This document shows positions 51,328 to 56,982 of a stretch of 64,000 bases of DNA, one piece after another. Every line of letters starts with the position of its first letter. Position 1 is the stretch's first letter. The stretch lies in IMG/VR virus record IMGVR_UViG_3300032308_001297, positions 98,365 through 162,364 of that record. One strand, 5' to 3'. Source of the DNA: a virus. The translations under genes were made by a program, and so were the position numbers. Under the pieces are notes generated by a model, which saw only the letters and a program-made list of their open reading frames with translations, did no database searches and was not told the origin of the DNA.

Positions 51328-51452
51328 TATTCATCCTCCTGAAATGGTATTGGTCTTAGAATGGACATTGCTTTATTCTCGATCTCAACAAGAGCTCTTC
51401 GATACTTAAACCCATCGTCCTCTAACTTTGCAATATAAGTATACCCATTGAA
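51327..51452 (-). pseudogene. 5'-truncated duplicate of the gene at 62276
   Basis: A frame with no start codon encodes YIAKLEDDGFKYRRALVEIE, NKAMSILRPIPFQEDE. The intact protein at 62276 has YIAKLEDDGFKYRKALVEIL, MKAQDTLRPIPFQEEDDE at its C-terminus. The DNA is also similar. Upstream, the frame degenerates into the A/T-run region at 51460. A relic of duplication or recombination. Confidence 0.7.
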
Positions 51453-51533
51453 CTTTCTCCAGTGAAAAAAATTTTTGCGGATTTTTTTTTAAACACGGGA
51501 ATGAAAACGTTTTTGGGTTTCTGGGTTTTGGTG

Positions 51534-51575
51534 GTTGTGCGGAGATGATGTTTAGTTTCGGGTCCCCCGCACAAC
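51534..51575. repeat. Inverted repeat, 9-bp perfect stem
   Basis: GTTGTGCGG at 51534-51542 and CCGCACAAC at 51567-51575. GC-rich stem in an AT-rich genome; it could end leftward transcription or be part of an ncRNA. Confidence 0.5.
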
Positions 51576-51606
51576 ATTCATGCTCTCTCTACAAGGGGGG
51601 GGGGGG

Positions 51607-51635
51607 TTGACTTTAATCTCCCCCTATAGTATACT
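51607..51635 (+). promoter_or_regulatory. Rightward sigma70-like promoter, antisense to early genes
   Basis: TTGACT (51607-51612), 17-base spacer, TATACT (51630-51635), immediately after a G12 run. Downstream genes are all on the other strand, so it would make an antisense RNA, unless chance in AT-rich DNA. Confidence 0.5.
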
Positions 51636-51637
51636 GA

Positions 51638-51724
51638 TCAATCCTCGATCATACCATAAATCGCAGTCAACCCCAGAGCCACCGGAGCTCCGAAGAGCAC
51701 TACAAACATTACCAAATCACTCAT
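51638..51724 (-). CDS. Tiny membrane protein, 28 aa
   Basis: ATG at 51724 after AGGAGATCCGTCG. Encodes SDLVMFVVLFGAPVALGLTA and IYGMIED: one transmembrane helix. Start overlaps the upstream stop. Short transmembrane peptides are common in early phage regions. Unknown. Confidence 0.5.
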   Translation of the reverse strand: MSDLVMFVVLFGAPVALGLTAIYGMIED

Positions 51725-51870
51725 CGACGGATCTCCTTCTCCATAATATATGTCCATTTACCATCAGCCCATTTTTTGGACTTTGTGATTTTATACCCGA
51801 GATCGTGCATCTCTTCGATACGCTTTGCAACGTAACGGAACGAGCCAGAGAAAATAACCTGATGTGTCAT
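51721..51870 (-). CDS. Small early protein, 49 aa
   Basis: Encodes THQVIFSGSFRYVAKRIEEM, HDLGYKITKSKKWADGKWTY and IMEKEIRR. A beta-alpha-beta layout with a basic middle; could bind nucleic acid. Overlaps the next gene by four bases. Unknown. Confidence 0.5.
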   Translation of the reverse strand: MTHQVIFSGSFRYVAKRIEEMHDLGYKITKSKKWADGKWTYIMEKEIRR

Positions 51871-51871
51871 A

Positions 51872-51967
51872 TCAAAACTCCCAGATTGCGAGACCGAGCC
51901 AGATCAGCCAAACATCGTCCTTTATAAGACGACAATCGAATTTCGCGAATTCTTCCATCAGTGTCAT
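51872..51967 (-). CDS. Tiny protein, 31 aa
   Basis: ATG at 51967 after GGAGGACTGAT. Encodes TLMEEFAKFDCRLIKDDVWL and IWLGLAIWEF. Coding is supported by the ribosome binding site and one-base spacing to both neighbours. Unknown. Confidence 0.45.
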   Translation of the reverse strand: MTLMEEFAKFDCRLIKDDVWLIWLGLAIWEF

Positions 51968-51968
51968 A

Positions 51969-52187
51969 TCAGTCCTCCACAATCTTTCCGGCATCATTAG
52001 TAGGAGCAGCCCCAAGAGCAATCTCACGAATCTCAGTCCAAGCACTGTTTCCAGTATACAGAGCATCAGCAGCCCACTGGAGTCTCCAGGCGTACTCAGC
52101 TTCCTGTGCCTGAGAGAGATATTGATAGATTCCGAGGAGCTCTGATCCTTCGTAGCTGGTGGCATGGAATACAGCGTATACGTTCAT
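51969..52187 (-). CDS. Small early protein, 72 aa
   Basis: ATG at 52187 after GAGGAGAAAACGA. Encodes NVYAVFHATSYEGSELLGIY, QYLSQAQEAEYAWRLQWAAD, SAWTEIREIALGA. A small alpha/beta fold seems likely. First gene of a set of four tightly packed early genes. Unknown function. Confidence 0.55.
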   Translation of the reverse strand: MNVYAVFHATSYEGSELLGIYQYLSQAQEAEYAWRLQWAADALYTGNSAWTEIREIALGAAPTNDAGKIVED

Positions 52188-52216
52188 TCGTTTTCTCCTC
52201 ATCATCAACTATTACT

Positions 52217-52244
52217 AGTATACCTGAATCTAGAAAAAAGAAAA
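52217..52244 (-). promoter_or_regulatory. Early promoter, weak -35
   Basis: Minus strand TTTTCT (52244-52239), 16-base spacer ending AGG, TATACT (52222-52217), 30 bp before the 72-aa gene. Confidence 0.5.
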
Positions 52245-52263
52245 CACTTATTTTTAAAAAAAT

Positions 52264-52324
52264 GCTCGTTTACTATCAGAACCAGGAGCTCCGCAGAAAC
52301 AACGATCCGTAATAGTAAACGAGC
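52264..52324. repeat. 13-bp perfect inverted repeat of the ATAGTAAACGAGC family
   Basis: GCTCGTTTACTAT (52264-52276) and ATAGTAAACGAGC (52312-52324) with a 35-base loop, between divergent promoters. Further copies of the core lie at 53030, 53402, 53481, 54449, 54468 and 54500. Likely operator, iteron or RNA structure. Confidence 0.7.
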
Positions 52325-52330
52325 CCAATA

Positions 52331-52359
52331 TTGATTTTTTTCGAAATATAGGGTAGAAT
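52331..52359 (+). promoter_or_regulatory. Rightward sigma70-like promoter
   Basis: TTGATT (52331-52336), 17-base spacer TTTTTCGAAATATAGGG, TAGAAT (52354-52359). It closely matches the leftward early promoters but faces the 3' end of a leftward gene. No rightward gene is evident; the transcript would be antisense. Confidence 0.6.
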
Positions 52360-52428
52360 GGGAAGATGATCGACCATCCACCCATTCAACTCAGAGCCAC
52401 TGGATCAAGGGCCAGCACTCGGAGACTT

Positions 52429-52944
52429 TTAGACCAGTGCCTTTACCTGATCCATATTGAGGAATTTCGGAGCCTTAAAAGAGTCCAATTCTGCCTCGAG
52501 ATTAGGCACTGCATTCTCGTCGAAAGGCTCATCCGAAACACGAGGCTCGGCGTATTGTCCTTTGGCGTATTTGCGGCCGACAGCCTTAAGACGGGCAAGG
52601 TTTTTCGCACGAATATCGGCGAGCTCCTCGACTGTCTTATCCTTGACTGGCTTACGATCTTTAGTAAAGCTCATATCGTTTTTTGGCTTAATCAGCTTTG
52701 GAGCTTTCGGAGCTTTCGGTGCCTTGGGAGCACGGACAGTCTTAGTAGCACCAACACCATTAGCCAGACCGTTCTTTACTGCATGCGTATAATATGCCTT
52801 GGCACGCTTCAGATCACATGCCTTACCAGGAAGGCCAGAAGCAACATCAGCATCAACGATAAGCTGCAATACTTCGTCCATAGGGAGCGTAGCATTAGCG
52901 TTCATCACACCATAAACAAGACCAGAGCGAGTCATCTTAGTCAT
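52429..52944 (-). CDS. Lys/Pro/Ala-rich early protein, 171 aa
   Basis: ATG at 52944 after GGAGATGTGAAG. N-terminal helical part (TRSGLVYGVMNANATLPMDE, VLQLIVDADVASGLPGKACD), then a basic Pro-Lys-Ala linker (repeats of APKAPK at about residues 70-85), then a charged helical end (DKTVEELADIRAKNLARLKA). It may be a DNA- or RNA-binding protein given its basic linker. Family not recognised. Confidence 0.55.
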   Translation of the reverse strand: MTKMTRSGLVYGVMNANATLPMDEVLQLIVDADVASGLPGKACDLKRAKAYYTHAVKNGLANGVGATKTVRAPKAPKAPKAPKLIKPKNDMSFTKDRKPVKDKTVEELADIRAKNLARLKAVGRKYAKGQYAEPRVSDEPFDENAVPNLEAELDSFKAPKFLNMDQVKALV

Positions 52945-52989
52945 CTTCACATCTCCATCATATAAGGGGTCTCTTCCGACCGTATTACA

Positions 52990-53017
52990 AGTATACCACA
53001 TTCCGAGAAAAAAACAA
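52990..53017 (-). promoter_or_regulatory. Early promoter, weak -35
   Basis: Minus strand TTGTTT (53017-53012), 16-base spacer, TATACT (52995-52990), 46 bp before the 171-aa gene. Confidence 0.5.
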
Positions 53018-53029
53018 CAACTATCTTCA

Positions 53030-53061
53030 GTTTACTATTACTTTTTTTCGTTTACGTAAAC
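53030..53061. repeat. GTTTACTATTAC copy and palindrome GTTTACGTAAAC
   Basis: GTTTACTATTAC at 53030-53041 is a copy of the early-region repeat. GTTTACGTAAAC at 53050-53061 is a perfect 12-bp palindrome of the same half-site, suggesting a dimeric binding protein. Confidence 0.55.
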
Positions 53062-53213
53062 TAAGACTCCAGGACCGTATACTTAATGAATTTAGGATTC
53101 TCCTTGTAAAAATCAACATAGTACTTGACTGCAGTACGAGATACATTATAATAGATCTTAGGTAGGACATAACCTTTGAACCATATAACGAGATCGAATG
53201 TCTGTACGTTCAT
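53061..53213 (-). CDS. Small early protein, 50 aa
   Basis: ATG at 53213 after GAGGTGATACA; overlaps the upstream stop (ATGA). Encodes NVQTFDLVIWFKGYVLPKIY, YNVSRTAVKYYVDFYKENPK, FIKYTVLES. Aromatic-rich, perhaps membrane-peripheral. Unknown. Confidence 0.5.
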   Translation of the reverse strand: MNVQTFDLVIWFKGYVLPKIYYNVSRTAVKYYVDFYKENPKFIKYTVLES

Positions 53214-53311
53214 TGTATCACCTCAAGAATTTGGATCAGTACGATAAACACCATCAAACCAACAGCCATCAATCCAATACCAATAATGTTCTGGATATCT
53301 TGGGTTTTCAT
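53210..53311 (-). CDS. Tiny membrane protein, 33 aa
   Basis: Encodes KTQDIQNIIGIGLMAVGLMV and FIVLIQILEVIQ: one transmembrane helix. Coupled to the 50-aa gene by a four-base overlap. The ribosome binding site is weak (GGAGTCTACTG). Unknown. Confidence 0.5.
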   Translation of the reverse strand: MKTQDIQNIIGIGLMAVGLMVFIVLIQILEVIQ

Positions 53312-53343
53312 CAGTAGACTCCTTCTTTCAATCCTCATATATG

Positions 53344-53371
53344 ATTATACCCGGATCTAAGAAAAAGTCAA
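53344..53371 (-). promoter_or_regulatory. Early sigma70-like promoter
   Basis: Minus strand TTGACT (53371-53366), 16-base spacer ending CGGG, TATAAT (53349-53344), 33 bp before the 33-aa gene. Confidence 0.7.
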
Positions 53372-53401
53372 CACCCCGTAGATAAAAAAGATTCTAAACT
53401 A

Positions 53402-53493
53402 CGTTTACTATTACTGGGGGTATCCCTCCCGCCTTCCCTAATAGGATACCTGATCCTGAGAAAAAAGTCAATCCCCTATGATAGTAAACGAGC
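53402..53493. repeat. Second pair of ATAGTAAAC repeats around a promoter
   Basis: GTTTACTAT (53402-53410) and ATAGTAAACGAGC (53481-53493) flank a leftward promoter at 53443-53471. The arrangement parallels 52264-52324. No gene in 53312-53568. Confidence 0.6.
53443..53471 (-). promoter_or_regulatory. Second leftward early promoter
   Basis: Minus strand TTGACT (53471-53466), 17-base spacer starting TTTTT and ending AGG, TATCCT (53448-53443). In tandem with the promoter at 53344. Confidence 0.55.
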
Positions 53494-53516
53494 AAAAATA
53501 AATTATAATTTACTTG

Positions 53517-53545
53517 TTGCTTTTTTATTGATTTTACGGTAGTAT
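53517..53545 (+). promoter_or_regulatory. Rightward early promoter
   Basis: TTGCTT (53517-53522), 17-base spacer, TAGTAT (53540-53545), 24 bp before the 62-aa gene, whose ribosome binding site is AGGAGG. Confidence 0.65.
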
Positions 53546-53568
53546 TACTAAACTATAGGAGGCTAATA

Positions 53569-53757
53569 ATGGCAATCGCTCGTAAATATAAACTAGAATT
53601 TTCTTATAATAATAAAAAATTCGAAAAATTAGTAAAAAATGAGGACGAGGCTTATAATATTATTAGCGAATTAATTAATTCCGAATTAGGGGAAGAATTA
53701 AACGATTTAGAAGTATTATTCGACGGGAAAAACGATAGAATAATAATGGTGGAATAA
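53569..53757 (+). CDS. Small early protein, 62 aa
   Basis: Strong AGGAGG site. Encodes AIARKYKLEFSYNNKKFEKL, VKNEDEAYNIISELINSELG, ELNDLEVLFDGKNDRIIMVE. A small beta-alpha-beta protein, acidic overall. A single-gene rightward unit followed by repeat-rich DNA. Unknown. Confidence 0.6.
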   Translation: MAIARKYKLEFSYNNKKFEKLVKNEDEAYNIISELINSELGEELNDLEVLFDGKNDRIIMVE

Positions 53758-53976
53758 AGTAATTAACTAATAAAATACGTTAATTAATAGTAATTCACTG
53801 GAGCAAATAGTTAATTACTAATGCTTTGGTGGATTGCTGAGTTAATTATAAAGCGATAAACCCCACCACCGAATAACGCATCGATTTCTAAAACGGGATT
53901 TTTAATTCCACTAAAAAAATACGTTAATATCCCTAATTAACGCCCTCCGAAGGAAATCCGAAGGAAATCCTATTCC
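53758..53976. repeat. Gene-free region rich in TTAATTA elements
   Basis: 219 bases with several GTTAATTA/TTAATTAA motifs (53761, 53781, 53812, 53855, 53937), two copies of AAATACGTTAAT (53774 and 53927), and a tandem CCGAAGGAAAT repeat (53947-53968). No gene or clear terminator. Such AT-rich iterated DNA may be an origin or a regulatory site; inference. Confidence 0.5.
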
Positions 53977-54204
53977 CTATACGGAGTTTATACGCCCTAC
54001 GAATAATTCTAATTCCTTTAGAAAATCTATTAATTCTTCGGTTGTTAATTTAATAGGTTCAATATAGCCTTTATTATTAGAAGGCCAATCAAATCCTAAT
54101 TCTAGGGCTGGTTGCATTAATTCGTTTACTCGGTTTATTGTATTATTCCTAAGCATTAGTTCCATTTCGTTCAGTTTATTTTTGAGAAGGAATAGATCAG
54201 TCAT
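53977..54204 (-). CDS. Small early protein, 75 aa
   Basis: ATG at 54204 after AGGTGAATAAT. Encodes TDLFLLKNKLNEMELMLRNN, TINRVNELMQPALELGFDWP, IKLTTEELIDFLKELELFVG. Helical. One base after its neighbour. Unknown. Confidence 0.55.
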   Translation of the reverse strand: MTDLFLLKNKLNEMELMLRNNTINRVNELMQPALELGFDWPSNNKGYIEPIKLTTEELIDFLKELELFVGRINSV

Positions 54205-54205
54205 A

Positions 54206-54382
54206 TTATTCACCTTTCATATAATTAAGGTAGTGATTAATAAGAGCGAATAATTCATCATCATTTAGATTTTCAAATAGGTCATAGTCATCATATAATT
54301 CAGCCCAGTCATAACCGTCACGAGGACTATTAGCAGCGAAACCTTTAACAGTATTTAATAGAACCGAACGATAGGTAACCAT
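54206..54382 (-). CDS. Small early protein, 58 aa
   Basis: Encodes VTYRSVLLNTVKGFAANSPR, DGYDWAELYDDYDLFENLND and DELFALINHYLNYMKGE. Very acidic; could be a DNA mimic or a host-takeover peptide, unproven. Own early promoter upstream. Confidence 0.55.
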   Translation of the reverse strand: MVTYRSVLLNTVKGFAANSPRDGYDWAELYDDYDLFENLNDDELFALINHYLNYMKGE

Positions 54383-54410
54383 AGGATTTTCCCTTTCAGC
54401 TTATATTATT

Positions 54411-54438
54411 ATTCTACGTGTTTTTGAATAAAAATCAA
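54411..54438 (-). promoter_or_regulatory. Early sigma70-like promoter
   Basis: Minus strand TTGATT (54438-54433), 16-base spacer, TAGAAT (54416-54411), 29 bp before the 58-aa gene. Confidence 0.65.
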
Positions 54439-54448
54439 GCGAAATCTA

Positions 54449-54511
54449 ATAGTAAACTTAATTTTTTAATAGTAAACGAGAATATGGTGTAAAATCAGTC
54501 TCGTTTACCAT
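54449..54511. repeat. Cluster of three ATAGTAAAC-family repeats
   Basis: ATAGTAAAC (54449-54457), AATAGTAAACGAG (54468-54480) and the inverse CTCGTTTACCAT (54500-54511), between the divergent promoters at 54411 and 54533. No gene in 54383-54583. Confidence 0.65.
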
Positions 54512-54532
54512 CAAGTATTTTTGGGCTGGGTG

Positions 54533-54561
54533 TTTACTTTTTTACAAGAATGGGGTAAAGT
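54533..54561 (+). promoter_or_regulatory. Rightward early promoter
   Basis: TTTACT (54533-54538), 17-base spacer starting TTTTT and ending GGGG, TAAAGT (54556-54561), 23 bp before the 78-aa gene. Confidence 0.55.
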
Positions 54562-54583
54562 AAGTATATAAGTTGAAGGGGAA

Positions 54584-54820
54584 ATGAAAATGAAATATCC
54601 TAATTCCGCCGAGCTCTTGGTTCTTATTGCTAAAACTAAGTTTCGTCCGTTTGACAAATATGATTATATGGCTTTTAGCGGAGTTGAAAGTGATAATCCT
54701 TTAATAGCTGAATCTGAAGATTTAGAATATACAATAGTAATTGACGGCCATATAGTTAATATGCTTTATAGCGAAGACGAATATGGCGGTCAATTATATT
54801 CTCTAATTGAAGGATTATAA
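54584..54820 (+). CDS. Small early protein, 78 aa
   Basis: Starts after AAGGGGAA; a second ATG two codons in has better spacing. Encodes YPNSAELLVLIAKTKFRPFD, KYDYMAFSGVESDNPLIAES, DLEYTIVIDGHIVNMLYSED. Acidic alpha/beta fold. First gene of a rightward operon of five. Unknown. Confidence 0.55.
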   Translation: MKMKYPNSAELLVLIAKTKFRPFDKYDYMAFSGVESDNPLIAESEDLEYTIVIDGHIVNMLYSEDEYGGQLYSLIEGL

Positions 54821-54821
54821 T

Positions 54822-55082
54822 ATGAATATTACCGATAAAATTAATCTAACATGGGTTGATAAAATAGAACGACTCGCCGATAAACTAGAACGAGGCGATA
54901 AGGTTATTAGTAACTTTACTAATGACCAATTACATTACTTAATATACTGGAATTTCGGTTATTCCGGTATTACTACTTCGGATCTTACTATTGCTTGCGA
55001 GGATGAATTAAATTCTCGTGGTATTAGGTATAATGAGAAATTAGCCCAGTTAATCGTTGATAAAGCGGAGGAATTATACTAA
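54822..55082 (+). CDS. Small early protein, 86 aa
   Basis: ATG at 54822 after AAGGATTATAAT. Encodes NITDKINLTWVDKIERLADK, LERGDKVISNFTNDQLHYLI, IRYNEKLAQLIVDKAEELY. One base from the previous stop. Unknown. Confidence 0.55.
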   Translation: MNITDKINLTWVDKIERLADKLERGDKVISNFTNDQLHYLIYWNFGYSGITTSDLTIACEDELNSRGIRYNEKLAQLIVDKAEELY

Positions 55083-55312
55083 TGAATATCAATACTAATC
55101 TAACCCAATTAACTCGAAATGATATTGTTTACTTACTCGAAAAAAGCGGGTATAATGAGTCTAGTTCCGATATAGAAGAAGTAGAATTTATCGCCGTCAG
55201 TAATGGTAATGTTAGGTATAAAATGACCTATTACGATATTGACGGAAACCAAATGCAGGATAATGTATTCGTCTTTATTGATGATAAAGGCCAAATAGTC
55301 GCTGATTACTAA
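55082..55312 (+). CDS. Small early protein, 76 aa
   Basis: Overlaps the previous gene by one base (TAATG). Encodes NINTNLTQLTRNDIVYLLEK, DIEEVEFIAVSNGNVRYKMT, YYDIDGNQMQDNVFVFIDDK. Helix then a beta sheet. Unknown. Confidence 0.55.
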   Translation: MNINTNLTQLTRNDIVYLLEKSGYNESSSDIEEVEFIAVSNGNVRYKMTYYDIDGNQMQDNVFVFIDDKGQIVADY

Positions 55313-55325
55313 TAGGAGAATTGAT

Positions 55326-55622
55326 ATGAAATGGTCTATGGCTACTCGTAAAGATTCATTCCTTGCTTCATACCAAGGAGATTGCATTACTACCTATTCT
55401 CGCCTCGTTGAAGTGTTTGGTCCGCCTCACTATACTGAATCTGGTGATGGTAAAATTACCGCCGAATGGATTATCAAATTCTCAAACGGCCAAGTAGCTA
55501 CAATATATGACTACAAAATGGGCTCGACGCCCATGGAAGAATATGCTTGGCACGTCGGCGGAAAAGGACGCCAGGTAGTTAAGCTGGTCAATCAGTTGGT
55601 CGGCGTATTGGTAGCGGCGTAG
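55326..55622 (+). CDS. Conserved phage early protein, 98 aa, repeat-built C-terminus
   Basis: AGGAGAATTGAT upstream. Encodes TRKDSFLASYQGDCITTYSR, LVEVFGPPHYTESGDGKITA, EWIIKFSNGQVATIYDYKMG, STPMEEYAWHVGG. The F.P.......ITAEW...F..G.VATIYDYK...TP....WH.GG pattern recurs in many phages, function unknown. The last 16 codons (VVKLVNQLVGVLVAA) follow a four-residue period that comes from the 12-base GGTC repeat running through and past its end. Confidence 0.6.
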   Translation: MKWSMATRKDSFLASYQGDCITTYSRLVEVFGPPHYTESGDGKITAEWIIKFSNGQVATIYDYKMGSTPMEEYAWHVGGKGRQVVKLVNQLVGVLVAA

Positions 55623-56034
55623 GTCGCCTCGTAGGTCCTAAGGTAACAGGAGATAGGTCAAATGAGTGGTATTCGAATTATAGTTGGTGACTCTCAGGGA
55701 GTCTATATTCCAAAATCATTCGTCAATAATTGGTCAGAGGGTTGGTCGGCGATTGAACCCGACGATGTAAAAAATATTGAGGAAGGACCAGAAGCGGATT
55801 TTTATTGGGAGGCCTGGGATAATATATTAAGAGATGCTTTCCTAGTAGATCAGAATGGTAGGGAATGGCATCTATATCAGGACGGCGATCTATTCGCCTA
55901 TTGCGAGGAATTAATGACCGAAGAGGAAAAAGAAAACTTCTTTGGTTATTAAGTAGGTCGTTCAGATGTTGGTCATAGGGTTGGTCGAGGCGTAGGTCAG
56001 CGCCTTGGTCAGCCCACTGGTCGTTGTCTAGGTC
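55574..56034 (+). repeat. 12-bp-phased GGTC array
   Basis: GGT(C/A) begins at 55574, 55586, 55598, 55610, 55622 and 55634, exactly 12 bp apart; then 55656 and 55668; 55732 and 55744; 55944 and 55956; and 55971, 55983, 55995, 56007, 56019 and 56031, again 12 bp apart. The other eight bases of each unit differ. It spans the end of one gene, the gaps, and the start of another gene. Purpose unknown. Confidence 0.75.
55662..55952 (+). CDS. Small acidic early protein, 96 aa
   Basis: AGGAGATAGGTCAA upstream. Encodes SGIRIIVGDSQGVYIPKSFV, NNWSEGWSAIEPDDVKNIEE, WEAWDNILRDAFLVDQNGRE, WHLYQDGDLFAYCEELMTEE. Similar phage proteins exist (DGDLFAYC-type end), function unknown. The GGTC array brackets it and touches codons about 24-30. 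Confidence 0.6.
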   Translation: MSGIRIIVGDSQGVYIPKSFVNNWSEGWSAIEPDDVKNIEEGPEADFYWEAWDNILRDAFLVDQNGREWHLYQDGDLFAYCEELMTEEEKENFFGY

Positions 56035-56125
56035 AAAGAGTCAGTAGATGAATAAACGAGTCAACAATAAAAACTACTGCAGCGGCGTAAACTAAGCCAA
56101 TTGTAATTCCTAATACTCTACTCAT
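56033..56125 (-). CDS. Tiny membrane protein, 30 aa
   Basis: ATG at 56125 after GAGAGGATG, inside the end of the 75-aa gene. Encodes SRVLGITIGLVYAAAVVFIV and DSFIHLLTL: one transmembrane helix. Its end meets the last GGTC unit. Unknown. Confidence 0.45.
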   Translation of the reverse strand: MSRVLGITIGLVYAAAVVFIVDSFIHLLTL

Positions 56126-56345
56126 CATCCTCTCCAAAATATTTGTCCCACTCTGCTGTCGTAATTCCTGTCTTAATAAACTCTCGTTGGCCCTCGGATA
56201 GGTCAGGGAATGCCTCTTGTATTAATAACTTCCCGTGACTCCAGGCGAGATATCTACGCTCGAAATCTTCCTGCTCGTATTGGTTAATCAGTAGGGTGTG
56301 CCATTGGTCAGTCATTGGTGACTGTTTGGTTATTCTGGCTGGCAT
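56118..56345 (-). CDS. Small protein, 75 aa
   Basis: Encodes PARITKQSPMTDQWHTLLIN, QYEQEDFERRYLAWSHGKLL, DLSEGQREFIKTGITTAEWD. Starts by TAATG overlap with the oxygenase gene. Plus-strand GGT occurs at 11-bp steps (56295, 56306, 56317, 56328) inside its 5' end. Unknown family. Confidence 0.55.
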   Translation of the reverse strand: MPARITKQSPMTDQWHTLLINQYEQEDFERRYLAWSHGKLLIQEAFPDLSEGQREFIKTGITTAEWDKYFGEDDE

Positions 56346-56947
56346 TAAAACTCTTTCATTCTACCGTGAATGTCTGCGAGCTTGGCGTCGTTTAAGAATT
56401 GAAACACGACAGAATAGCGAGGCGTCGGGGCGATCGTAGAGATCGGCACTGGCTTATGCATCAGCTTCGAATCAAATAATACTAGTCTACCTGGATCTGC
56501 GGATACTGCTATCTCGCACTCTCCGTCGTTATTCATAAATAGCGTCTCTCCGTGCCAGTCTTTATCCCACGTACTATTAGAGTAATATAATAGCGTCTGT
56601 GATCCCATATCTCTGGGCTCTTGGGCGTCTACGTGCCAGAAATACTTTGATCCCTCGAGAATAGCATTCGCCCAGCAGCGATTTAATATCCTACTATTCA
56701 TCTTCGAGAGAACATATCGCATATTATCGTTATCGAAGAATTCCATATTCTCGACATCTTTTTCGTTGAATGTCGAAGATGGAGTAATATACGCTGAGTG
56801 CTCTTGAAGACTCGTAGAGCTCGCTCTGAATTGAAAATAAGACATACTAACAAATTTATGGAGATAATACAATTTCTGAGGATCAAAGATCCCATCAAAA
56901 ATATGTATCTTCTCACCTGTAGTTAATGTTAGTATCTTTTCTTTCAC
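56345..56947 (-). CDS. 2OG-Fe(II) oxygenase-like protein
   Basis: 200 aa. HxD in GSKYFWHVDAQEPRDMGSQT, GGETLF-like strand HGETLFMNN, VSADPGRLVLFDSKLMHKPV with the distal His, and PTPRYSVVFQF with the Arg. A full prolyl-hydroxylase-like core with an N-terminal helical part. The late box at 56975 would drive it. Substrate unknown. Confidence 0.75.
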   Translation of the reverse strand: MKEKILTLTTGEKIHIFDGIFDPQKLYYLHKFVSMSYFQFRASSTSLQEHSAYITPSSTFNEKDVENMEFFDNDNMRYVLSKMNSRILNRCWANAILEGSKYFWHVDAQEPRDMGSQTLLYYSNSTWDKDWHGETLFMNNDGECEIAVSADPGRLVLFDSKLMHKPVPISTIAPTPRYSVVFQFLNDAKLADIHGRMKEF

Positions 56948-56974
56948 AGGATCATCCTAATTGATTGGTAGTTA

Positions 56975-56982
56975 TATTTATT
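56975..56982 (-). promoter_or_regulatory. T4-like late promoter box
   Basis: AATAAATA (TAATAAATA) on the minus strand, 28 bp before the oxygenase gene and overlapping the end of the 96-aa gene. Confidence 0.5.

Larger units (their letters stand above)
51453..51637. other. Intergenic region with hairpin, G12 run and promoter
   Basis: No gene seen. It holds A/T runs at 51465-51490, an inverted repeat GTTGTGCGG/CCGCACAAC (51534-51575, 24-base loop), twelve consecutive G (51595-51606), and a plus-strand promoter right after. Low-complexity character differs from the rest of the window. Confidence 0.5.

Noticed and set aside
52366-52965. A 199-residue rightward open frame preceded by a promoter-like sequence.
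   Set aside because: It is fully antisense to the 171-aa leftward gene, which has a good ribosome binding site and sensible composition. The rightward product is Cys/Leu/Ser/Arg-rich with no recognisable pattern, and no Shine-Dalgarno fits.
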